A stretch of 64,000 nt of DNA from an uncultured Sphaerochaeta sp. (lineage in GTDB: Bacteria > Spirochaetota > Spirochaetia > Sphaerochaetales > Sphaerochaetaceae): NCBI RefSeq assembly GCF_963667405.1, contig NZ_OY763408.1, positions 186,001-250,000 on the forward strand, given 5' to 3'. The notes below the pieces were generated by a model that saw nothing but the letters and a program-made list of their open reading frames with translations, was not told the origin of the DNA and did not search any database. Shown piece after piece: positions 27,368 through 35,287 of the stretch. The translations under genes were made by a program, and so were the position numbers. The stretch's first letter is position 1. Each line of letters starts with the position of its first letter.

Positions 27368-27739
27368 GCCGATGGTGATGCGGGTTTCCGCACTTGCATA
27401 CTGCATGTCGGCAATGCCGGTCTGCACCACCACGGTGATGCGATGGCTTCCCACATCGAGGCTGCTCTCTGCTAAGATGAGTTGTGCATTCTGTTCCTCA
27501 TCCAGCAGGTCCCCGTCAAGGTACCAACGATAGGTGACCGACTGTGTGGTATCTGAGCGAATGGTGATGCTTCCATCGCCTTGCTCGATGGAGAGGGTCA
27601 GCACAGGCTCTTCCTCCCAACGTATCTGCGTCTCGATGCTCCCTTGGTTGGAGAGTTGGATGAGCATGTCTGAGCAACTTGCCAGCAGCAAGAGCAGGAG
27701 AAATGCGATCGTGAGTGTTCTGGTTTTTGCTGATTTCAT
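27362..27739 (-). CDS. small predicted lipoprotein with Ig/PKD-like domain
   Basis: A 125-residue protein beginning MKSAKTRTLTIAFLLLLLLA with lipobox LLASC. The body contains a single Ig-like beta-sandwich pattern (VTYRWYLDGDLLDEE, then GSHRITVVVQ), very like the PKD-type segments of the lipoprotein operon at 31.4-37.2 kb. A longer upstream frame is open but antisense-like and ignored. It begins one base after the stop of the beta-barrel-type gene, so the two form an operon and may act together at the outer membrane. Confidence 0.8.
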   Translation of the reverse strand: MKSAKTRTLTIAFLLLLLLASCSDMLIQLSNQGSIETQIRWEEEPVLTLSIEQGDGSITIRSDTTQSVTYRWYLDGDLLDEEQNAQLILAESSLDVGSHRITVVVQTGIADMQYASAETRITIGL

Positions 27740-27740
27740 G

Positions 27741-28547
27741 CTACCACACTGCCTCCAGACCGAAGGAACATCCGGAACTGAAGAGAACAGCCTCCTCTTC
27801 GAAGTACCAGAGCAGATACGGCTTGACGGAAAATCGGAGAGTCTCCGAAAGGAGCATTGAACCCGAGATGGCAAACCTGAGCTGGGGATCAAGGAAGAGC
27901 GAAACTGAGTCCTGCTGGAAACCTGAGAGGTCGCCGACCACCAGATGCAGCAACACCCCTGATTCGAGGGTGGGGGTGAGGAGGAGGTTCTTGCCCAGCA
28001 CAAGAGGATACCCCAATCCAACAAGCAAGCTCAGTTCATGGAAGGTGGTGACCCAACTGGTGGTTGCCTGCGCCCAGCGGTATCCTGCCGAGCTCACCAA
28101 GGAACCGGTAGGAAGTTGCATTCCATACTGCAGGTCGAAACCGATGGTGTGCTCGAAGAAGACCTTCTGTGCATCTTGGGGCAGTTCGGCAAGCAGGTGC
28201 AAGGATGCAAACGATGCAGGGCTCTTCTCCTCACTGAGCGTCCAACGGTTCTGTTCATCACCATAGTGATAGTGATAGCTTGGGCTCCATGCCCTATCTT
28301 CCCTGGCCTGTTGGATCTCCAGGACATCCTGTGATGGGGAAAATTCGGGAATGTGTATGACAGGGTCGGCAGACGAGCGTTCTGCCCAGGGAGCGGTATT
28401 TCCAATTCGGTAGCGGAACCAGCGGATTTCCTCAGATGTTGCTCTGAGGGTGAACTGCACAGATTGCGCTGGAAGGCAATTGAGGAGAGCAAGCAACAGG
28501 AAGGGTATGAGAAGCCACACCCGGTGGGGAGAACGTGTTTGTCTCAT
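27741..28547 (-). CDS. predicted outer-membrane beta-barrel-type protein
   Basis: A ~268-residue exported protein with a signal peptide (RVWLLIPFLLLALLNCLPAQS). An N-terminal ~85-residue domain (VQFTLRATSEEIRWFRYRIG) resembles chitobiase-C-terminal-like beta domains. The rest alternates aromatic and polar residues as in transmembrane strands (HTIGFDLQYGMQLPTG, LSLLVGLGYPLVLG) and ends near a hydrophobic terminus (GLEAVW). The start is uncertain: ATG 28547 gives the best signal peptide but no ribosome site; ATGs at 28574-28586 would extend the N-terminus. Operon partner is the small lipoprotein immediately downstream. Function unknown. Confidence 0.7.
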   Translation of the reverse strand: MRQTRSPHRVWLLIPFLLLALLNCLPAQSVQFTLRATSEEIRWFRYRIGNTAPWAERSSADPVIHIPEFSPSQDVLEIQQAREDRAWSPSYHYHYGDEQNRWTLSEEKSPASFASLHLLAELPQDAQKVFFEHTIGFDLQYGMQLPTGSLVSSAGYRWAQATTSWVTTFHELSLLVGLGYPLVLGKNLLLTPTLESGVLLHLVVGDLSGFQQDSVSLFLDPQLRFAISGSMLLSETLRFSVKPYLLWYFEEEAVLFSSGCSFGLEAVW

Positions 28548-28750
28548 AGGTGGGGAGTTGCCGAGTATGCTCATCATCAGTGTCATCCTAGCGTTTGGAT
28601 GGGTAATGACAAGGGGCAAGCTGCTGTTCTCCGGCAAATGTATCGCATCCGCTACCTTTGTAGGGTTTTTTGTGTCTTTCCCGTTAACCTATGCTATACT
28701 TATGACATCTGCGAAGTTCTGTACATAATCAAATACGAGTTGGGTAGTCG

Positions 28751-31291
28751 ATGCATATATGTTCTGTTCAGAAGGTGCTCAGGCGAGAAGCACTTGCAAA
28801 CCTGTTGTCCTTGGTGTACAGCACTCCCTTGCTGATTGTTCATGCTGCAATGGGATTCGGGAAAACGGTAACGATCTTGGATTTCATGGAAGGTGAACAG
28901 GGTACGCATCCTGATGCAAGATTTACGTACCTTTGCTTTTCAGCTTCCGCAACCCCTGCATCGGCTTGGGATAGAATAGTCACCTCCCTTGGGCAGGATG
29001 TCCAGGGAAACGCATCTCCCGCCGGCTTGGATGATCTGCAGAGGTGTCTGGACTTATTGCAGAGAGCAAGTGGCAACCATCCCCTCATACTCATCCTTGA
29101 TGATTATCACAACATAGCGTCGCCTGAATTCAATCATCTCATCGAATTGCTTGTTGCCAAGCAGGTCCCCAATGTGCATCTCTTGCTGATAAGCCGCAGG
29201 CTTCCGGCGCTCGCGCTGGACGAATTTTTGCTCAAAGGGTCGGCTGTTGCCATCAACCATGAGGATTTGGCGTTTACCGAGCAGGAAATCCTGCAGCTCG
29301 CCCAACTTCGCGGTATCGATCTTCCTTTGCAGGATGCAAAGCAAATTGCTCAGGTAAGCGAGGGATGGATTGGGGCTGTCGAACAGATTCTCCTTGAATA
29401 CAGAGCCATGCATACGGTGTATGTCCCCCCTGCAATCTATCGTTTTTTGCAACAGTATGAGCTTCCTCGCTATACAGAGCATCAGCTCTGGTTGCTTGCT
29501 CAGCTGAGCCATCTTTCGGCTTTTGATGCTGAATTGGCCTGTGCGGTTTCCCTGCGCTCGGTTACCCCCTTCATGTTGGAAAAACTCCGGCATGACAACA
29601 GTTTCATCTCCTATGACCGAGCACTGGGGATGTATCGGATGCATCCACTGCTGAGGACCGTACTCCAAGAGCACTACGCTGAATTGCAGATGCAGGAATC
29701 CCCTGTTCTTCTTTCTTCTTCTGAGCTTCACCACCGTGCCGGGCTGTGGTTGCTTTCTCATAAACAGCCGATACCAGCACTCTCTTACCTGCTGAAGGCA
29801 AAGTCGTATGACCTCATCATGGCTGAGTTTGAAAAGCGTGATTGGAACACCCTCCTGGATGCCCACAGTCCCTTCATGATCGAACTCTTTGCCGCCATCC
29901 CGGCCGAGGTAAAGCAGCATCACCTGATAACCTGGCTTGCGTTCATCGGCTTTTATGTAACCAATGTCGATCAGTTGGCCTCCAAGCCTATGCTTGAAGA
30001 GGTCCGAGCGGTACTTTCCGATGCTCCGCACCTTCCGGAAAGGGAACGAAAGCGCATGTATGGCGAGATGGAACTCATTGAGGCCTATGGCTGTTTCAAC
30101 GATGCAGAGAAGATGGCAGAGCATTTCCATCGGGCTTACTCCCTGCTTGAAGGGCACTCCTCGATTGCCGACAAGGACAAGATCATCACCTTCGGTTCTC
30201 CCCACGCCCTGTATCTCTACTACCGGGAAAAGGGAAAGCTGAAGAGCGATCTTCATACCGTGGCACAGATGTTCCCCTTCTACAGCGAACTGGCCGGAGG
30301 ATGCGGCAAAGGGTTTGATGACCTGCTCTATGCCGAGTACCATCTGGAACTGGGAGAATTCGATCATGCTGAGCGGTTTGCCTATCGGTCCTTCTACAAG
30401 GCCGGTTTGCTCGAGCAGACGGAGGTGATGCTGTGCACCCAACTCTGCCTGGCACGCATCCGGATGGCACAGGGAAAGAGCAGGGAAGCGTTCGAATTAC
30501 TGGCGCACATGGATCACAAGATCGACAAGGAAACCTATCCCATCCTGATGCGAACCTCGGAATTGTGTCATGCCTATCTATCCACCACACTGCACACCGA
30601 TGAGGAACTGCCTTCCTGGATCCGCACCTGCACCATCCCAGACCATGCCCTGCTCTACCATGTACGGGGCTTTCTGCTCATTGTCCATGGAAAGTATCTG
30701 CTCCAGCAGAAGCAGTACATCCGACTGGAAGTGCACTGTACCCGGATGAAGGAGACCTTCGCCCACTTCTCCAACCAGCTGGGCTTCGTGCACGCTTCCA
30801 TCCTGGAAGCTATTTCCAGCTACCATACCACTGGTATCACAGCAGCCGAAGGGCATCTCTTTGCTGCACTCGATATCGGGTTTGCCGATCAGCTGGAAAC
30901 GGTGTTTGCCGAATACAGCCTCGATCTCATGGACCTTTTGCTTGCGGTGAAGCAGAGGTTCTCCTCGAGCTATCTCCATTCAGATGCCAAGAAAGCAGCA
31001 ACCCTTTCTGCCTTCAATACCTATCTCCAGGGCCTTGCAGAGAACGTGGTGGGGTATTTCACCATCCTCAAGGATATCCAGGACGACCAGGATGTGTTTG
31101 GGATGCTGAGCAGTCGGGAGAAGGAGATTCTCAAGCTGTTGGTGGAAGGGAAGACCAACCAAGCCATTGCTGAGCGACTCTATCTGGCTGAAGTGACCGT
31201 GCGAAAACATATCACCACCCTCTATCGCAAGCTTTCGGTCCGAAGCAGGGCCGAGGCGGTTCGGAGAGCTCTTGAACTAGGTCTCGCCTAA
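28751..31291 (+). CDS. MalT-like LuxR-family transcriptional regulator (LAL type)
   Basis: An 846-residue protein. An N-terminal STAND-type ATPase has Walker A at residues 32-40 (AAMGFGKTV) and Walker B LILILDDYHN; a middle TPR-rich helical region spans ~330-770; the C-terminal ~65 residues are a LuxR helix-turn-helix (LSSREKEILKLLVEGKTNQA). Such regulators bind ATP and an inducer ligand, oligomerise and activate transcription. The four-lipoprotein operon begins 113 bases downstream on the same strand and is the obvious candidate target. No strong Shine-Dalgarno precedes the ATG; a weak promoter (ATGACA, 16 bases, CATAAT) may lie just upstream. Confidence 0.9.
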   Translation: MHICSVQKVLRREALANLLSLVYSTPLLIVHAAMGFGKTVTILDFMEGEQGTHPDARFTYLCFSASATPASAWDRIVTSLGQDVQGNASPAGLDDLQRCLDLLQRASGNHPLILILDDYHNIASPEFNHLIELLVAKQVPNVHLLLISRRLPALALDEFLLKGSAVAINHEDLAFTEQEILQLAQLRGIDLPLQDAKQIAQVSEGWIGAVEQILLEYRAMHTVYVPPAIYRFLQQYELPRYTEHQLWLLAQLSHLSAFDAELACAVSLRSVTPFMLEKLRHDNSFISYDRALGMYRMHPLLRTVLQEHYAELQMQESPVLLSSSELHHRAGLWLLSHKQPIPALSYLLKAKSYDLIMAEFEKRDWNTLLDAHSPFMIELFAAIPAEVKQHHLITWLAFIGFYVTNVDQLASKPMLEEVRAVLSDAPHLPERERKRMYGEMELIEAYGCFNDAEKMAEHFHRAYSLLEGHSSIADKDKIITFGSPHALYLYYREKGKLKSDLHTVAQMFPFYSELAGGCGKGFDDLLYAEYHLELGEFDHAERFAYRSFYKAGLLEQTEVMLCTQLCLARIRMAQGKSREAFELLAHMDHKIDKETYPILMRTSELCHAYLSTTLHTDEELPSWIRTCTIPDHALLYHVRGFLLIVHGKYLLQQKQYIRLEVHCTRMKETFAHFSNQLGFVHASILEAISSYHTTGITAAEGHLFAALDIGFADQLETVFAEYSLDLMDLLLAVKQRFSSSYLHSDAKKAATLSAFNTYLQGLAENVVGYFTILKDIQDDQDVFGMLSSREKEILKLLVEGKTNQAIAERLYLAEVTVRKHITTLYRKLSVRSRAEAVRRALELGLA

Positions 31292-31309
31292 AGTATCGGT
31301 TGCGATACT
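31292..31309. repeat. short inverted repeat between the LuxR-type gene and the lipoprotein operon
   Basis: AGTATCG (31292-31298) and CGATACT (31303-31309) form a 7-base-pair hairpin with a GTTG loop directly after the regulator's stop codon. No T-run follows, so it is a weak terminator at best. It could be an operator for the operon starting at 31405. Confidence 0.4.
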
Positions 31310-31404
31310 ATGGCGGGGCTTTCTCTCCCCTGTAGGATTACCACCAAGGGGCGCAGTGTCTTCGCGCGCACCTTTCCTGTGTGGAAGACAAGAGGAGAAC
31401 TACC

Positions 31405-32619
31405 ATGAGAACCTTCGGTATCATCGTGATGATTGCACTGCTGTGCTTGCTTGGTATCGGTTGTGATTTTGCATACCAACCAGAAGGGAGAGGAACCCTG
31501 GTCCTGAACCTTCGTGACGGCATGAGCAGGAATATCTTCACCACTACCAATGATATGGCCGGCAATGATATGGATATCCAAGCCTATCGCATCTACCTGT
31601 CCCTTGGTGGTTTCAGAGGAGAAAGCAACGATCCTCTGTATATCTATGACCGGCAGGCAGACAGTGATTCGCTGGTCTTTGAGGCGCTGGCACCAGGAAG
31701 CTGGTCGCTCGTTGTTGAAGGCTTCAATGATTGGGATGCAACAAACAACCAGGCAAGCGGGGCGCTGATTGCACGCGTCCCGTATGCCATCCCCTTCTCC
31801 ATCCGAAGGGGTGTGGTCACATCGATCGGAGGTGAGGAAGCACTGCTGGTCCCGATCACCGGCTCTACCGGAACGGTATCGGTCACCGTTGACTGGAGCG
31901 CTGCAGCGCTTCCTGCCGAACTCTATGACCAACCTGATGTGCAGGTGACGCTCACGCAGATCAATGACAAGTTCCTGCGCTATCCAACTGCTGCATGGAC
32001 GGTTTCGGAAGGGGTGACCGCTACCGCCCAAACCAAACGGGTCGAAGAAGTCACCGCTACTGAAGCGACCTTGAGTTTTACCACGATACCGGTGGGATGG
32101 TATGAGGTGCTTGCCACCCTCACGAGCCAGAGCGGGGTGGAACAGCTCAAGCGATTGGGCTTTGTACGGGTTGTGTACGATCTTCATGCAGGTGGCGCAG
32201 TGACCACCAGTGCCCTGTTCACCATCACCGATGGCACCAGCTTCGCCACAGGCTCTCTGGGCCTGTCGATCAGTGAGGACATGGATCCGCTTACGGTGAC
32301 CTTCCCTGACACAAACCCTGGAGAGCTGACCTATCCCAATGATGCTGGATTTGGTTCTACCATTGCCGGCACGTTTGGGGTAACCGTTTCCGGCATGGAT
32401 GCTTCTTCCACCCTCACCTATGCATGGTATGTGAACGGAACCGCAGCTGTCGATGCGGATGCGACTGATGCAGCAAATCAGTTCACCTGCAGTTTTGCAG
32501 AAACCGGGCAGTATACGGTCACCGCGGTGGTGCAGGAGAGCAGTACAGCAGGAAACCTGAACTGGGGCACCTCATCGTTTGAGGTGGCGGTTGTTCCCCA
32601 GCCCCGGGGAGAGAAATGA
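31405..32619 (+). CDS. lipoprotein of the four-gene paralogous operon, first member
   Basis: A 404-residue protein from ATG 31405 (AGGAG upstream), with signal peptide and lipobox LLGIGC. It shows the architecture shared by the next three genes: module A (IQAYRIYLSLGG, then LAPGSWSLVVEGFNDWD), module B (RRGVVTSIGG, then VLLVPI-type stretch and TVSVTVDWS), module C (IPVGWYEVLATLTS), then a C-terminal PKD/Ig-like domain (LTYAWYVNGTA, then AETGQYTVTAVVQ). No enzyme motif is visible; such beta-sandwich lipoproteins usually bind ligands or partners at the cell surface. Its stop overlaps the start of the next gene by 4 bases (ATGA). Confidence 0.85.
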   Translation: MRTFGIIVMIALLCLLGIGCDFAYQPEGRGTLVLNLRDGMSRNIFTTTNDMAGNDMDIQAYRIYLSLGGFRGESNDPLYIYDRQADSDSLVFEALAPGSWSLVVEGFNDWDATNNQASGALIARVPYAIPFSIRRGVVTSIGGEEALLVPITGSTGTVSVTVDWSAAALPAELYDQPDVQVTLTQINDKFLRYPTAAWTVSEGVTATAQTKRVEEVTATEATLSFTTIPVGWYEVLATLTSQSGVEQLKRLGFVRVVYDLHAGGAVTTSALFTITDGTSFATGSLGLSISEDMDPLTVTFPDTNPGELTYPNDAGFGSTIAGTFGVTVSGMDASSTLTYAWYVNGTAAVDADATDAANQFTCSFAETGQYTVTAVVQESSTAGNLNWGTSSFEVAVVPQPRGEK

Positions 32620-33782
32620 CATTGGTTGGGATCAGAAAGCACAAGAGCCATACCAAGCATGTCCATCTGCTGAGGATGGTCTTGCTGCTTGCGCTCCTAT
32701 GTGTTTCCTGCTCGCTCCATGTGACAGAGCCCCTGGGAGACCTGGAGGTGCAAATTACTGCCAGCAGGAAAGAAGGCAGCACATCGCAGGCGCGACAAGT
32801 TTCCAGCGTGGAAGTGAGCCTGATCCGTACGGATCGACCGGATTTTGTCCAGAAGCAGACGCTTTCGGCTCAGCACCACTTGGCAAGGTTTGCCCAGCTT
32901 CCCGTAGGAACGTGGGAACTGCGGGTGGTTGCAAAGGATAGTGAGGGCAGGGTGCTCTCCTATCTGGGCCTTGATGAAGAGCGGGGTGCACGATCGCTTC
33001 TCTGTGATGTGGAACGTGGAAAAACGGAGGTGGTGGAGGCTTCCTTGGTTCCCAGTGTGGAGGGACGCGCAATACTGGATTTGCATCTTGATTGGGATGC
33101 CATCAACCCGCTCCTGCTGGGAGCACAGCAAGAGATTCGCATCCGTCTGGCAACAGTCTACACTGCTGATGGTCTTGACGATGAGATTGGGGTATCCCCA
33201 TCCGCAACTATTGGCACAAGGAGTGCACAGAGCCTCTCTCTTACACTTTCTGATGGAGAGGAGTGCACACTCTCCAACCTTCCCAGCGGGGTCTATGAGG
33301 TGAAGGCGGAGTTGTGGACGACCGATCAGAATCAGGCTTGGGTTCGGCTCAGTGGCATGACTCGCTTTGCACGGCTCTGGGAAGGGGAGCATACGGACAT
33401 GCGATGCTGGTTCTTGAATGAGGACATTGAAGTGGGCAGCGGCGGTTTTGACCTGGATCAGGATCTTGCTCCGCTCTTGGTCAGTTTCATACCAGAGCCT
33501 CCTTCCCAAGTGCAGTATCCAAATTCTACAGGTTATGGATCGACAGTTCAGGCAACCTTCTCGGTACAGGCTGAAGGTTCCCGGCTCACCTATGTCTGGT
33601 ATGTGAACGGGGAAGAGGTGGAGGAGGAAACCCAAGCGAGTGCAACCCTGGTTTTTGCTGAAAGCGGGCAGTATACCGTGATGGCATCTGTCAGTGAGCT
33701 GGATGTACAAGGAGATCTTCTGAACTGGGGTTCAGCGCAAACAGAGGTGGACGTGTATGTCCTGCAAGAGGAGCGCCCTTAA
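32616..33782 (+). CDS. lipoprotein of the four-gene paralogous operon, second member
   Basis: A 388-residue protein with a long basic N-region, then signal and lipobox LLCVSC (Cys ~32). The shared modules are present but divergent: A (VEVSLIRTDRP, then LPVGTWELRVVAKD), B (ERGKTEVVEASLVPSVEGRA, then LDLHLDWD), C (LPSGVYEVKAELW) and a C-terminal PKD-like domain (LTYVWYVNGEEVEEE, then AESGQYTVMASVS). Its start overlaps the previous gene and its stop is immediately followed by the next ATG, so the operon is translationally coupled throughout. Confidence 0.85.
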   Translation: MTLVGIRKHKSHTKHVHLLRMVLLLALLCVSCSLHVTEPLGDLEVQITASRKEGSTSQARQVSSVEVSLIRTDRPDFVQKQTLSAQHHLARFAQLPVGTWELRVVAKDSEGRVLSYLGLDEERGARSLLCDVERGKTEVVEASLVPSVEGRAILDLHLDWDAINPLLLGAQQEIRIRLATVYTADGLDDEIGVSPSATIGTRSAQSLSLTLSDGEECTLSNLPSGVYEVKAELWTTDQNQAWVRLSGMTRFARLWEGEHTDMRCWFLNEDIEVGSGGFDLDQDLAPLLVSFIPEPPSQVQYPNSTGYGSTVQATFSVQAEGSRLTYVWYVNGEEVEEETQASATLVFAESGQYTVMASVSELDVQGDLLNWGSAQTEVDVYVLQEERP

Positions 33783-35276
33783 ATGAGGAAACCAAAACAC
33801 GTTCTGTGGCTCCTTCTCTTGGTTTGCTGCCTGATACTTGGCGGTTGCTCCAATGCCGCCCTCGGCGACACTGCCACCTTGGTTCTTCAGCTGAACACCC
33901 CACCGGCCCGAAGCGTCTACACCCCCTCGATTGAGACCGATATTGCTTCCTATAGGATTGTCGTCACCGGATCGGATGAAGTGCGCACCGTGCATGCCCA
34001 GCCTTCCCAACGTGTGGCAATCCAAGCGCTCCAGAGCGGGCAGTGGACCGTGGAGGTAGCGGGGTTCAATGGTTGGGATGCTGTACGTTCGGTTGTGTCC
34101 GGCGTACAGGTGGCACAAAGCGGAATCCAGACCATCAATCTGGTACGGGGTGAGGTTGCAGAGCTTTCGGTGGTGATGGTACCGCATGCCGATACCCAAG
34201 GCTCGTTGACACTGACCACTTCCTGGTCTGATGCCACCCTCATTTCCGGATCCTGCTCCCTGACACTCTCCATCCGCCTGATCAACGACTTGATGGGCAG
34301 GTATGAGCAGCCTGTAGGCGGCTATGAGACAACCTACACTGCTGCTGCTGTCGATGGTGTTGTCCATACCTTCTCCAACCTGCCCTCCGGCTGGTATGAG
34401 GTCCGCACCCTGCTGGAATCGGATGCAGAACTGGAGGGGGGAGCGGTCCTCTACCAAAGCCTCGATTTCGCCCATGTCGTTGCCAATGATGAGGCGGGCA
34501 CACAGGCAAATCTGACCATTACCGATTCCATGCTGCACAGCGGCAGTGCCGGATGGGAGTTCTCCGATCAGATGGAACAGGAGCTTGGGTCACTTGGGCT
34601 TGCGCATCTCAGTGAGGATACTGTCCTCTATACCCAGATCGACCAGAGGTTCTCCACTACCTATGCCAGTGCTACCGCAACCTACCAGTGGTATGTCGAT
34701 GGGGTTGCCCAGACGGGGGCGACACAAAGCCAGTTCACCCATCGGTTCCAGAAACACGGCAGACATACCGTACTGGTTGCTGTCTCTGATAGAAATGCCT
34801 ATGGGGCGGAGCACGTGACGGTGGACATCAAGCCCGGGTATACGGTGGGTGGTCGGGGCCCAGCCGGTGGGTATCTCTTTTATGCAGATGCAACGGATGT
34901 GTACAGCGGATGGACGTATCTGGAAGCGTCTGGAGTCAACCATCCACTCTCCTCTGCGTGGAGTACTGTCACCGATACCCTGGTGGGTACGAGTACCGCC
35001 ATGGGAACGGGCAAAGAGAACACCCAGGCCATCGTCAGCCAGAGCGGCCATACCAGTAGTGCAGCCAGTATGGCAACGTGGATGACAAATAATTACTATG
35101 ACTGGTTCTTACCTTCACGCGACGAGCTTGCAACCTTGAGGGCGACCTTCCCCTCCTTGCTCGGGTCTGTTGAGCTATGGACATCCTCAGAATCTGGTGC
35201 TACGGATGCCTATCTCAATGCTGCTGCTGTTTCGAAGTCCACCATAGCATATGTTCGCCAAATCCGGAGGTTTTAG
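33783..35276 (+). CDS. lipoprotein of the four-gene operon, third member, with DUF1566-like C-terminus
   Basis: A 497-residue protein with lipobox LILGGC. It contains modules A (IASYRIVVTGSD, then LQSGQWTVEVAGFNGWD), B (VRGEVAELSVVMVP) and C (LPSGWYEVRTLLE), a PKD-like domain (ATYQWYVDGVAQ), and then a ~150-residue DUF1566-type domain: GPAGGYLFYAD, SGWTYLEAS, YDWFLPSRDELATL, ELWTSSES and the closing VRQIRRF. DUF1566 domains are common in surface proteins and appear again at 35288 and 43136. It starts directly after the preceding stop codon, with the ribosome site inside that gene. Confidence 0.87.
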   Translation: MRKPKHVLWLLLLVCCLILGGCSNAALGDTATLVLQLNTPPARSVYTPSIETDIASYRIVVTGSDEVRTVHAQPSQRVAIQALQSGQWTVEVAGFNGWDAVRSVVSGVQVAQSGIQTINLVRGEVAELSVVMVPHADTQGSLTLTTSWSDATLISGSCSLTLSIRLINDLMGRYEQPVGGYETTYTAAAVDGVVHTFSNLPSGWYEVRTLLESDAELEGGAVLYQSLDFAHVVANDEAGTQANLTITDSMLHSGSAGWEFSDQMEQELGSLGLAHLSEDTVLYTQIDQRFSTTYASATATYQWYVDGVAQTGATQSQFTHRFQKHGRHTVLVAVSDRNAYGAEHVTVDIKPGYTVGGRGPAGGYLFYADATDVYSGWTYLEASGVNHPLSSAWSTVTDTLVGTSTAMGTGKENTQAIVSQSGHTSSAASMATWMTNNYYDWFLPSRDELATLRATFPSLLGSVELWTSSESGATDAYLNAAAVSKSTIAYVRQIRRF

Positions 35277-35287
35277 GAGTGGATGGT

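Noticed and set aside
29054..30442. 462-codon open frame on the minus strand
   Set aside because: Antisense to the MalT-like regulator, whose ATPase and helix-turn-helix motifs are intact.
31292..31309. Rho-independent terminator of the MalT-like gene
   Set aside because: A hairpin exists but no T-run follows; kept only as an inverted repeat of unknown role.
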